Source of the DNA: Prevotellaceae bacterium
Lineage (GTDB): Bacteria > Bacteroidota > Bacteroidia > Bacteroidales > UBA932
Direction: 5' to 3'
Length of the DNA stretch: 7,556 nt
NCBI GenBank assembly: GCA_031259805.1
Contig: JAIRKX010000152.1
Coordinates: 1-7,556 of the forward strand
In this document: positions 1 through 6,686 of the stretch, one piece after another
Layout of the letters: every line of letters starts with the position of its first letter
How positions within the stretch are numbered: the first letter of the stretch is position 1
Notes under the pieces: model-generated
What the model saw: the letters and a program-made list of their open reading frames with translations, nothing else
What the model was told of the DNA's origin: nothing
The model's database searches: none
Program-made: the position numbers and the translations under genes

Positions 1-1
1 C

Positions 2-196
2 GAAGCCATGCGCAAACAAAAAGTAGAAGAATACAAAGAAAAGTTTGCCAATCCCTATGTCGCAGCGGCCAAAGGCTATATCGACTCTGTGATTTCACCG
101 AAGGAAACCCGCAAATTCATCCTGCAGTCGCTCGAACTGTCGAAAACAAAAACGGTCGGGCGTCCGCATAAAAAACACGGTATCCCACCATTTTAA
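2..196 (+). CDS. Acyl-CoA carboxyltransferase subunit (propionyl-CoA carboxylase beta / methylmalonyl-CoA decarboxylase alpha type), C-terminal end only
   Basis: This is the last 64 codons of a gene that begins upstream of the window. The frame is open from base 2, so the ATG at 8 is an internal methionine and not the start. The residues match the conserved C-terminus of biotin-dependent acyl-CoA carboxyltransferases: an EYKEKFANPYVAAAKGYID stretch, then a VISPKETRKFI segment, then a closing KKHGIPPF (usually KKHGNIPL or similar). In this family the subunit moves the carboxyl group between carboxybiotin and an acyl-CoA such as propionyl-CoA/methylmalonyl-CoA, in the cytoplasm. The biotin carrier gene starts 11 nt after the stop, which supports a two-gene transcriptional unit. 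The visible part cannot tell propionyl-CoA carboxylase (ATP-dependent, needs a biotin carboxylase) from methylmalonyl-CoA decarboxylase (needs a membrane beta subunit). Neither partner gene lies downstream in this window. Confidence 0.9.
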   Translation, partial: EAMRKQKVEEYKEKFANPYVAAAKGYIDSVISPKETRKFILQSLELSKTKTVGRPHKKHGIPPF

Positions 197-207
197 ATCA
201 CGACGGT

Positions 208-666
208 ATGGAAGAAAAAAAACAGGAAACAACGTTGGACAACACTCCCCTGATAACCGACAGCGCCGAAGACTATCAAATCCTCACGGTAGCCGAACAG
301 GGGCGCAAGTATAAGACCACATTTACAAAGAAATTTGAAAATCGCATACCCTGGACGCCGCCCAATCCCGAAGAAGTAAAATCGTTCATCCCGGGAACGA
401 TACACAAGCTGTCCGTCCATGCGGGCGATTATGTCCGCAAAAACGATGAACTGCTGGTGTTCGAGGCGATGAAGATGTATAATGTCATCCGTGCACCGTA
501 TAACGGCATCGTCCATGAAGTGCGGATCAAAGAAGGAGACCGCCTGCCAAAGGGCGTCGTCATGCTCACTGTCCGTCCGACGAACGAAACACCAAAAAGC
601 GTGAAACGTAAAGCAAAAAACGTGAAACGAAAAGCGAAGAACATAAAGCGTAAAGCCACGAAGTAA
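208..666 (+). CDS. Biotin carboxyl carrier protein (biotin/lipoyl-attachment domain) with a repeat-derived basic tail
   Basis: This 152-residue protein carries covalently bound biotin between carboxylation and carboxyl-transfer sites of an acyl-CoA carboxylase-type enzyme. The biotinyl domain spans about residues 57-124, and the biotin-accepting motif EAMKM is at 86-90, making Lys89 the biotinylated residue. The preceding segment (YKTTFTKKFENRIPW, 35-49) is typical of carrier proteins encoded beside carboxyltransferase genes in Bacteroidota, as far as I can recall. The domain would normally end near residue 124. Here it is followed by a lysine/arginine-rich tail in which residues 132-152 are three 7-residue units (VKRKAKN, VKRKAKN, IKRKATK), encoded by a degenerate 7-nt tandem repeat. 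The start has no Shine-Dalgarno site, but it lies 11 nt after the carboxyltransferase stop and gives a normal family N-terminus. The domain assignment is firm. Which carboxylase it serves is inferred from its neighbour. Confidence 0.93.
   Translation: MEEKKQETTLDNTPLITDSAEDYQILTVAEQGRKYKTTFTKKFENRIPWTPPNPEEVKSFIPGTIHKLSVHAGDYVRKNDELLVFEAMKMYNVIRAPYNGIVHEVRIKEGDRLPKGVVMLTVRPTNETPKSVKRKAKNVKRKAKNIKRKATK
599..663 (+). repeat. Degenerate heptanucleotide tandem repeat (about RCGTRAA) at the 3' end of the biotin carrier gene
   Basis: From 599 to 661 the sequence divides without gaps into nine 7-nt units: gcgtgaa, acgtaaa, gcaaaaa, acgtgaa, acgaaaa, gcgaaga, acataaa, gcgtaaa, gccacga. Seven is not a multiple of three, so three units make 21 nt, and the protein repeats every seven residues (VKRKAKN-like) until the TAA at 664-666. 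The repeat lies almost wholly inside the coding region and forms the basic C-terminal tail. Heptanucleotide tandem repeats are known as intergenic elements in some bacteria. That this one expanded into the gene end is an inference. Confidence 0.75.
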
Positions 667-755
667 CACAGGCAATAGAGACAGATGCCTTGCCTCAATA
701 TCATCCCTCGTTTTGTTACCTATGCTCCAAAACAACTTAATTATAATATTTCATA

Positions 756-1619
756 ATGAGTTGGTTGTCGATAAAAAACTATTTCTCTCTTGTTAGATTC
801 TCACACACTGTTTTTGCATTGCCCTTTGCGTGCATTGGTTTTGTGTTGGCGTATGCACAGACGGATGCGGTGTTCGCATGGCGCACGTTGGCGCTGGTAT
901 TGTCGTGCATGGTGTTTGCCCGCAACACGGCTATGAGTTTCAACCGCTATGCCGACCGGCAATTCGACGCCTGCAACCGGCGCACCGCTATCCGTGAGAT
1001 ACCGCGCGGCGTCATCACTCCGCGGCAGGCGTTGCTGTTTTGCGTAGTCAATGCGGCGCTGTTTGTGCTGGCTGCCGCCCTGCTCAACCGGTTGTGCCTA
1101 TACCTGTCGCCGGTCGCCCTGCTGGTGATTGTAGGATATAGCCTGACGAAGCGTTTCACGTGGATGTGTCATGGCATCTTAGGTCTCAGCATGTCTATTG
1201 CCCCGACGGCCGCCTACATCGCGGTAAGCGGCGACATATCCCTCACTCCCGTCTGCTTTTCTGCGATTGTACTCCTTTGGGGCAGCGGCTTCGACATCCT
1301 CTATGCCTTGCCCGACGAGGCATTCGACCGGCAGGAAGGGCTGTTTTCCATTCCCGCCCGCTTTGGCCGTCGCCGCGCGATGGTCATTTCGGCTGGCCTG
1401 CATACCGTAGCGGCAGCGCTGGTCGTGGTAGCCGGATGGACGTTGCACGCGGGGATTTTTTACATCACCGGCGCCACGTTGTTTTGCGGCCTGCTACTCT
1501 ACCAGCATCTTATCATAAAACCTTCCGATTTAAGCCGCCTGAATACGGCTTTTGCCACGACAAACGGGCTGGCGGGGGTGCTATTCGGGGTTGGGGTGAT
1601 GATGGAATTGCTGCTGTGA
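756..1619 (+). CDS. UbiA-family membrane prenyltransferase (4-hydroxybenzoate polyprenyltransferase-like)
   Basis: This 287-residue, very hydrophobic protein belongs to the UbiA superfamily, which joins a polyprenyl diphosphate to an aromatic ring in the cytoplasmic membrane. Both Mg-diphosphate motifs are intact: N63xxxD67xxxD71 within NRYADRQFDACNRRT, and D187xxxD191 within YALPDEAFDRQEGLFSIP. The N-terminus (IKNYFSLVRFSHTVFALPF) and the SIPARFG that follows the second motif match the 4-hydroxybenzoate polyprenyltransferase-like subgroup, some members of which act in menaquinone synthesis by the futalosine route. The real substrate is not decided by this sequence, and no ubi, men or mqn gene is seen nearby. 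About seven to nine hydrophobic segments are visible, and the length is normal for the family. The 89 nt upstream (667-755) contain no gene and no recognisable TAnnTTTG element. The start is the first ATG of the frame and gives a complete N-terminus. The gene converges on the minus-strand permease 30 nt downstream. Confidence 0.88.
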   Translation: MSWLSIKNYFSLVRFSHTVFALPFACIGFVLAYAQTDAVFAWRTLALVLSCMVFARNTAMSFNRYADRQFDACNRRTAIREIPRGVITPRQALLFCVVNAALFVLAAALLNRLCLYLSPVALLVIVGYSLTKRFTWMCHGILGLSMSIAPTAAYIAVSGDISLTPVCFSAIVLLWGSGFDILYALPDEAFDRQEGLFSIPARFGRRRAMVISAGLHTVAAALVVVAGWTLHAGIFYITGATLFCGLLLYQHLIIKPSDLSRLNTAFATTNGLAGVLFGVGVMMELLL

Positions 1620-1649
1620 GCAACAGGCTTCTACGCAGGCAATCATTCA

Positions 1650-2909
1650 TCACCTCTCGCCTCTTCTCGCATACCGTACCGGCAGCCACGCGGCCAGATA
1701 GCCTATCGCGGCCACCGCAAAGGCAATCAACGCTACATCGAACCATTGAATAGATACGGGATAGGCATTGACTAAGAAATTGCCGGGCATGGGGATGAAA
1801 CCAAACACTTGTTGCGCCACACACAGCCCCAACCCCAAGACAATCCCGATGAGGATACCTAAGAGCGAAATCATCCATCCTTCAAAGAGAAAAATACGGT
1901 TGATGAGATGGTCGTCGGCGCCCATGCTGCGGAGGGTAAGGACGTCGTCTTTCTTTTCGATAATCAGCATGGCCAGCGAACCGAGGACATTACACGAGAT
2001 GACCACCAGTATCGACAGCAGGATGGCGTAGATGACAGCTTTTTCCGATTTCATCATCCGGTACATGGTTTCGTGCTGCTCGTAACGGTTTTTGACGATG
2101 AACGATGCACCGAGGATTGTTTTCACCTGCCGTTGTACTTTCGCTGCGTCGGCCTGCGGAGCGAGCCGGATTTCGATAGCCGTAACCTCGTCGGCATAGT
2201 CGAACAGGCGGCGGGCAAAGGCAATGGGGGCAAAAAAATAAGTATTGTCGAACGACTGCTCGATAGCAAAAATGCCCGAAGGGTAAATATATTCGCTCGC
2301 CAGCGACGCCTCCGGGTTGAGGAGCGACAGTTGTCCGTCGCGTTTGGGCGCGTGCACCAGCAGGGGGTCGATAAAATGCAAGCCCACGCCCAGCCTGTAC
2401 GCAATCCCACGCCCAAGAACAGCCTGCTCCACCTCGCCATGCCACAGGCTAAATTCACCCTCGACGACAGCCTGCGGAAGGTATGTGGCGTCGAGGCCTG
2501 CGCTGTCGATGCCCTTGATGGTCGCCAGATCCTGATAGCCGCGGTATTCGAGCAGGACGTTTTCTTCGATCACTTCGGTAAACAACGCGACGCCGGGCTG
2601 CCGGCGCACCTCGTCGAAGGCCGCCGAATGCGGTGTGAATACTTTGCCTGTGGCCGGCGTAATCCGCAAATCGGCGTCGAACGTATGATACATCGACTGC
2701 ACCAGCTCGTCGAACCCGTTATAGACCGACACGACCACCACCAGCGCCAGCGTGCCTGTCATAATCCCCGCAGCGCTGATCAGCGAAATGATATTGATCA
2801 CATTGTGCGATTTCTTAGCAAACAGATACCGCCATGCGATAAAGAACGGCAGTCCGCCTCGACCGCGCCGCCACGGAATAAACCTGCGTGTATGACCAAC
2901 AGCGCTCAT
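1650..2909 (-). CDS. LolC/LolE-type ABC transporter permease (FtsX-like, MacB-like periplasmic domain)
   Basis: This 419-residue inner-membrane permease has the LolC/E plan. A first membrane segment lies at about 37-62, after the conserved WRYLFAKKSHNVINIIS lead. A large periplasmic domain covers about 63-288, and three membrane segments follow at about 291-316, 339-365 and 389-411. The cytoplasmic loop EKKDDVLTLRSMGA (318-331) is the expected coupling-helix signature. In proteobacteria such permeases, with the ATPase LolD, pull lipoproteins from the inner membrane for export. The same role here is likely but not shown, and no ATPase gene is in the window. The start overlaps the rbfA stop by 4 nt (ATGA at 2906-2909), implying translational coupling. 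The resulting N-terminus carries about 18 extra, arginine-rich residues before the usual LPFFIA start region, and no closer ATG, GTG or TTG is available. The rbfA-permease order is, as I recall, common in Bacteroides relatives. Confidence 0.88.
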   Translation of the reverse strand: MSAVGHTRRFIPWRRGRGGLPFFIAWRYLFAKKSHNVINIISLISAAGIMTGTLALVVVVSVYNGFDELVQSMYHTFDADLRITPATGKVFTPHSAAFDEVRRQPGVALFTEVIEENVLLEYRGYQDLATIKGIDSAGLDATYLPQAVVEGEFSLWHGEVEQAVLGRGIAYRLGVGLHFIDPLLVHAPKRDGQLSLLNPEASLASEYIYPSGIFAIEQSFDNTYFFAPIAFARRLFDYADEVTAIEIRLAPQADAAKVQRQVKTILGASFIVKNRYEQHETMYRMMKSEKAVIYAILLSILVVISCNVLGSLAMLIIEKKDDVLTLRSMGADDHLINRIFLFEGWMISLLGILIGIVLGLGLCVAQQVFGFIPMPGNFLVNAYPVSIQWFDVALIAFAVAAIGYLAAWLPVRYARRGER

Positions 2910-3256
2910 TCCGATGACTGCGACGCCAGCAGGCGATCTATATTCTCTATATAATCCAGCGAATCGTCGATATCGAAGGACAGTTCGGGCACGATGCGCA
3001 GTTGTTTGGCCACCCGTCGGCCTAATTCGCCGCGGATGCTGCGGCTTTGCTGCGCAATGATTTTCATCACATCGCCGGTCTTATCCGACGGGAAAATGCT
3101 CAACCGCACTCGCGCCAGCGCCAAATCGGGACTTACATGCACCGACGTAACCGATACCATCGCCCCGCCGTATACCGACATGCCCTGTTGCTGTATAATC
3201 TCGGCCAAATCTTTCTGCAATTGCCGTCCTACTTTCTGTTGTCGTGTTGTTTCCAT
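2906..3256 (-). CDS. rbfA: Ribosome-binding factor A (30S maturation)
   Basis: RbfA is a small KH-fold protein that binds the 30S subunit and helps mature the 5' end of 16S rRNA. The chosen start gives METTRQQKVGRQLQKDLAEII, the typical beginning of Bacteroidota RbfA. The core VSVTSVHVSPDLALARVRLS and the end of the protein (RIVPELSFDIDDSLDYIENI, then DRLL) also match. From this start the length is 116 residues, normal for the family. An ATG 12 nt upstream (3268) is in frame and would add MERT. The 3256 start is preferred because it fits the family and because a GGAGAG sequence lies just upstream of it, one of the few Shine-Dalgarno-like sites here. The gene is first in a two-gene unit with the permease, sharing a 4-nt stop/start overlap. 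A promoter is proposed at 3351-3381. The 9-residue tail after DRLL is slightly longer than I expect. Confidence 0.95.
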   Translation of the reverse strand: METTRQQKVGRQLQKDLAEIIQQQGMSVYGGAMVSVTSVHVSPDLALARVRLSIFPSDKTGDVMKIIAQQSRSIRGELGRRVAKQLRIVPELSFDIDDSLDYIENIDRLLASQSSE

Positions 3257-3339
3257 TGTTCTCTCCATTGTTGTTTATTTGTTTCATTGTGGATTTGCTT
3301 CGTTGCTTAATGGCCGACTGTGCGTAACAAATCAACCAT

Positions 3340-3370
3340 TTTAGCAATTGCAAATTTATTAATATCTTTG
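3340..3370 (+). promoter_or_regulatory. Putative Bacteroidota-type promoter for trpS
   Basis: TATCTTTG at 3363-3370 matches the Bacteroidota -7 consensus TAnnTTTG exactly. A TTTA at 3340-3343 stands in for the -33 TTTG box, with a 19-nt spacer. Transcription would start near 3377, leaving a leader of about 16 nt before the trpS ATG at 3393. The call rests on motif match and position only. Confidence 0.6.
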
Positions 3371-3381
3371 GACTTTCTAAA
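3351..3381 (-). promoter_or_regulatory. Putative Bacteroidota-type promoter for rbfA-permease unit
   Basis: On the minus strand TAAATTTG (plus-strand 3351-3358) matches TAnnTTTG. A TTTA at plus-strand 3378-3381 lies 19 nt upstream of it as the -33 box. Transcription would start near 3344, about 88 nt ahead of the rbfA ATG. The element overlaps the proposed trpS promoter on the opposite strand with the same spacing, so the two could not easily be occupied at once. Confidence 0.5.
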
Positions 3382-3392
3382 ATAAATAGAAT

Positions 3393-4382
3393 ATGGATAT
3401 TGTTTTAAGCGGAATACGTCCTACCGGACATCTGCATCTGGGAAATTATTTCGGCGCTTTGCGCAATTTTACGAAAATGCAACACGAGCATCTTTGCTTC
3501 TTTTTTATTGCCGACCTGCATTCGTTGACCACGCATCCGAAGTCAGTCGACTTTCACGATAACGTGCGAAACGTGCTTGCCGAGTACCTCGCCGCCGGGC
3601 TCGATCCCGACGTAGCGACGATTTACGTTCAGAGCGACGTGCCCGAAATTGCGGAACTCTATGTCCTGCTAAACATGCTGGCCTATCAGGGCGAACTGGA
3701 GCGTACCGCCTCGTTTAAAGAAAAAGTGCGCAAACACTCCGACAATGTCAATGCCGGACTGCTCACTTACCCTGTGTTGATGGCGTCGGACATATTGATC
3801 CACCGCGCCCGCAAGGTACCCGTAGGGAAAGATCAGGAACAGCATCTGGAAATGACGCGCACGCTTGCCCGCCGCTTCAATAATCTCTACGGCGTTGAGG
3901 TATTTCCCGAACCGACGGCTTTCAATTTTGGGAACGAATTGATTAAAATTCCCGGTCTCGACGGCGGCGGCAAAATGGGTAAAAGCGAAGGCAACGGCAT
4001 CTTCCTTGTCGACGACGAGAAGACCGTCGCCAAAAAAGTCATGCGGGCAGTAACCGACAGCGGTCCCACGCAACTCCAAAGCGAAATGAGCGAACCCGTC
4101 CGCCATATCTTCACCATCCTCGAAGTCGTCTCCACACCCGACACCGTCGCGCACTTCCGCATGCAGTACGACCGGTGTACCATCCGCTACGGCGAACTGA
4201 AAAAACAATTAGCCGCCGACATCTGGCGCGCCATCGCCCCCATCCACGCACGCATTGCCGAAATCAAAGCCGACCGCGACTATCTCCGCCGAGTAACCCT
4301 CCACGGCGCCGCCCGCGCCCGCGAAAGCGCTCAGGCAACCCTGAAAGAAGTAAAAAAAGCGGCAGGATTCAGGGCTTTCTAA
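3393..4382 (+). CDS. trpS: Tryptophan--tRNA ligase
   Basis: This 329-residue class I aminoacyl-tRNA synthetase charges tRNA-Trp with tryptophan using ATP in the cytoplasm. The N-terminus SGIRPTGHLHLGNYFGAL (6-23) contains the HIGH-equivalent HLGN at 15-18. The Rossmann core includes FFIADLHSLTTHP (37-49), the tryptophan-pocket segment YPVLMASDIL (126-135) and PVGKDQEQHLEMTR (143-156). The KMSKS-equivalent loop is KMGKS at 194-198, a variant common in TrpS. The length is typical of bacterial TrpS, and the end of the protein (helical, Ala/Lys-rich) is complete. The ATG has no Shine-Dalgarno site but sits about 16 nt downstream of the predicted transcription start. No leader peptide or T-box is visible in the short upstream region. 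It is transcribed divergently from rbfA and convergently to the glycoside hydrolase-like gene, so it appears monocistronic. Confidence 0.97.
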   Translation: MDIVLSGIRPTGHLHLGNYFGALRNFTKMQHEHLCFFFIADLHSLTTHPKSVDFHDNVRNVLAEYLAAGLDPDVATIYVQSDVPEIAELYVLLNMLAYQGELERTASFKEKVRKHSDNVNAGLLTYPVLMASDILIHRARKVPVGKDQEQHLEMTRTLARRFNNLYGVEVFPEPTAFNFGNELIKIPGLDGGGKMGKSEGNGIFLVDDEKTVAKKVMRAVTDSGPTQLQSEMSEPVRHIFTILEVVSTPDTVAHFRMQYDRCTIRYGELKKQLAADIWRAIAPIHARIAEIKADRDYLRRVTLHGAARARESAQATLKEVKKAAGFRAF

Positions 4383-4388
4383 CAAAAC

Positions 4389-4420
4389 GCACAATCGCCG
4401 GAAGTTTCCGGCGATTGTGC
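4389..4420. terminator. Perfect 15-bp inverted repeat in the convergent gap, probable terminator
   Basis: GCACAATCGCCGGAA (4389-4403) and TTCCGGCGATTGTGC (4406-4420) are exact reverse complements separated by only GT. This gives a GC-rich stem of about 13-15 bp, 6 nt after the trpS stop and 50 nt beyond the stop of the opposite gene. Read on the minus strand it is followed by GTTTTGTT, a modest T tract. On the plus strand it is followed by aaaggc with no T tract. It would therefore work better as an intrinsic terminator for the minus-strand gene, though the hairpin could stabilise both mRNA ends. A separate 12-nt palindrome, gtttccggaaac, follows at 4437-4448. Confidence 0.65.
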
Positions 4421-4469
4421 AAAGGCTTCCGGCTACGTTTCCGGAAACCCAAAATTCAGTATTCTTTAT

Positions 4470-6662
4470 TCAATATTCAATTACCACGCGGATTCCTTCG
4501 GGGCTGTTTTCAAATTGCAGCAGGGAGGTGTGCGAGAGGGCGTCCCAGCTATGCACGGCAGTGATTTCGGCGCCGGCGCTGTCGGTTACATGTACGTGTA
4601 TCGGGGGCTGCGGGAGGTAGACGCGCAGGACGTTGGTCGTGTTGGCAGGACTTTTGGCGGTGAACGTGTAAGAGCGGCGGCTTTCCGTGATATCGTATAC
4701 GCGCGATGCGCCGCAGAGCACTGCCGGTTTGGTTTTGTCGACATGGTTGACGTCATAGAGGAAGGCCTGCTCGCCCGGGGCGACGGTCTTCGTTTGCAGT
4801 ACGGGCAGTTCGGGGTCGAACAGGTCGATGTACAGTCCCCGCAGGAGGAGCGGGTCGTCGGACACGCTTTCGTCCAGCACCGAGGCGATGACGTAGGGGC
4901 CGCGCTCAAGGTACAGGTGGTTTTTGAGTTCGAGCGAGCCGGCATTGGGGGCTGTTTCGAAGGCTTTTTGTACGGTGGCAAAATAGCGGGCGTCGTTTGC
5001 CGGCTGCAGGACGAATGTTTTAGGTTCGTCGCGCAGGACATAGACTTTGCCTTTGCCGCAGGCGTATTCGCCCGTGGCCGGCGCCGCGTCGAGACCCAGC
5101 GTTTCAAACAGGTGCGCCGACGGGACGGGGTACGTCCTCTCGCCGGTATTCCACCATTCCATGACGGTCTGATAGGGGTCAATGTCCTGTCCGCAGTAGA
5201 GCAGCACGCCGCCGTTGCGTACCCATTGCGCGATGTGGTCGTGGTATTCGGGCTTCATGGGTTTCATGTTGGCGTAGGAAATGACGAGGACTTTCAGGCC
5301 GTTCCACGTGTCGGGGTAGCCGGTATTCTCGATATGAACGATCGATACCGGTATGCCCCGTTTCAGTAGCGGCAGCGTTTGTCCGTAGAAGTTGGAGAAC
5401 TGCGGGTCGTCGTATCCGGCATGTGTCGGGAATTGTTGGAACATGAGCGAATTGGACATCAGTACGCCGATGCCGTGCGAGCCGTTGATGCGGTTGTCGG
5501 ACAGCGGCATGTCGTTGAGCGTATTGATCATCACTTGCATTTGGGTGGAATAGAAGCGGGGGATTCGTTCTTTGGTGTCGCTCTCGGCGCTGGTTTTATA
5601 AAGACCTTCGTAAATGCGGTCGGGCCAGGGCATCACTTCGTAGTTGTCGATCATCGGGTAGAGGAGCTGGGCGGCAAAGGTGGCCTGGTAGTTCTTTTTG
5701 TAGTCGACCCAGTCGCGGGGCCAGTCTTCGATAGGGTCGGTGAGGAAGAACATTTTCCGTCCGGTGGGGCGGGTCATCGACTCCATCGAGCCGTATTCGA
5801 GGAAGGCGCTTTCGAATACCCGTTCTTTTTTCAGGCCGTTGAAGTAGGTAGGTTCGCGGGATGTGCCTGTCCATACTTGCGCGATGTAGCCGTCGACGCA
5901 GGAGAGCGACGCGAGGCTGGCTTCGGGGCTGACGATTCTCCACGACGAGTAGTTGACCAGCGAATGGGTAGGTACGTAGCAGCGGACATTCATTCCTTTG
6001 CTTTGGCCGTATGCTTTGGCGTAGGTAAATACGTCTTCCAATGCACGGTAGTAGAGGTAGTATTTCAGTTTGTGCGAGAGGTAGGTATTTTCGGGCGATT
6101 CGTGTTGGGGGCGCCAGGGGAATCCGTAGTAATCCTGCCATTCGCGGCGGAAAGCGTCGCTGTAGCCGGCGCGCATCCAAAATTCCGGTTCTTCCATGTA
6201 GATGGCGTCAATGCCTGCGTCGATGACTCGTTTGACGTGCCGTTCTTTCATATAGGTAAGGAAGTTTTTGGAGGGGACGATGTAGGGCACCATTCGTCCG
6301 TGCCAGATGGTATCGCCGCGGGCGGTTACCTGTCCTTCGTCGAGGTGTCGCTGGCCGTCCCAGCGTCCGGTGAAGTAGTCCTGATACTGTCCCCATGCAA
6401 TGCCTGTCATAAAGTGGGTGATGTATCCGCGGTCGCGCCACGATTGCACCCGTTGTTCAAAGGGTGCGCGGCGGTTGTCGTTGACGCCGTAGACGATGGC
6501 TACGTCGGCGCGGACGTCGGTCGCGGGTTTCCATGCGCCGGAGGTTTGGAATGCCGTTTTTTCTTTTGTTGCCGTGCCGGATTGCGCCGCGGCAGGGTGG
6601 ATGTGCATAGCAAGCATCCACAGGCAGGCGATGCCTGTCGTCAGGGTGTTTCTTTTTTTCAT
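4470..6662 (-). CDS. Secreted putative glycoside hydrolase, GH42-like TIM barrel with amidotransferase-like domain
   Basis: This 730-residue protein has a clear type I signal peptide: MKKR, a hydrophobic core, then PAAA cut before Gln27. It would act in the periplasm or outside. Residues about 50-360 look like a glycosidase barrel. IDAGIDAIYMEEPEFW (147-162) resembles the acid/base strand, with candidates Glu157, Glu158 and Glu160. MIDNYEVMPWPDRIYEG (337-353) offers Glu342 as candidate nucleophile. Residues about 390-550 resemble the Rossmann-like glutamine-amidotransferase fold that follows the barrel in GH42 beta-galactosidases (VLVISYANMKPM, then NGGVLLYCGQDIDPY). The remainder (about 560-730) appears beta-rich, probably a sandwich. 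I do not recognise a specific CAZy family, so substrate and the catalytic residues are inference. No Shine-Dalgarno site precedes the start; instead the 24-nt gap after the 229-residue gene contains CCCTCCCC. There is no SusC/SusD pair in the window. Confidence 0.7.
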   Translation of the reverse strand: MKKRNTLTTGIACLWMLAMHIHPAAAQSGTATKEKTAFQTSGAWKPATDVRADVAIVYGVNDNRRAPFEQRVQSWRDRGYITHFMTGIAWGQYQDYFTGRWDGQRHLDEGQVTARGDTIWHGRMVPYIVPSKNFLTYMKERHVKRVIDAGIDAIYMEEPEFWMRAGYSDAFRREWQDYYGFPWRPQHESPENTYLSHKLKYYLYYRALEDVFTYAKAYGQSKGMNVRCYVPTHSLVNYSSWRIVSPEASLASLSCVDGYIAQVWTGTSREPTYFNGLKKERVFESAFLEYGSMESMTRPTGRKMFFLTDPIEDWPRDWVDYKKNYQATFAAQLLYPMIDNYEVMPWPDRIYEGLYKTSAESDTKERIPRFYSTQMQVMINTLNDMPLSDNRINGSHGIGVLMSNSLMFQQFPTHAGYDDPQFSNFYGQTLPLLKRGIPVSIVHIENTGYPDTWNGLKVLVISYANMKPMKPEYHDHIAQWVRNGGVLLYCGQDIDPYQTVMEWWNTGERTYPVPSAHLFETLGLDAAPATGEYACGKGKVYVLRDEPKTFVLQPANDARYFATVQKAFETAPNAGSLELKNHLYLERGPYVIASVLDESVSDDPLLLRGLYIDLFDPELPVLQTKTVAPGEQAFLYDVNHVDKTKPAVLCGASRVYDITESRRSYTFTAKSPANTTNVLRVYLPQPPIHVHVTDSAGAEITAVHSWDALSHTSLLQFENSPEGIRVVIEY

Positions 6663-6686
6663 TGTCGGGGAGGGTTTACGTTGCGT

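Noticed and set aside
669..698. Possible terminator after the biotin carrier gene (AGGCAA ... TTGCCT)
   Set aside because: Only a 6-bp stem with a long loop, and no T tract directly after it. It is too weak to call.
193..735. Minus-strand ORF (180 codons) opposite the biotin carrier gene
   Set aside because: The opposite strand encodes an unmistakable biotinyl domain. The Phe/Leu/Arg-rich repeats in this ORF are only the reverse of the RCGTRAA array.
1908..2954. Long plus-strand ORF (348 codons)
   Set aside because: It lies antisense to the permease and rbfA, whose motifs are clear. The translation is Arg/His/Gln-rich with no domain pattern, as expected for a shadow frame.
6663..6686. CCCTCCCC before the hydrolase-like start as a ribosome-binding element
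   Set aside because: It has the sense of the anti-Shine-Dalgarno sequence rather than of a binding site, and this phylum seldom uses Shine-Dalgarno pairing. It is most likely coincidence.
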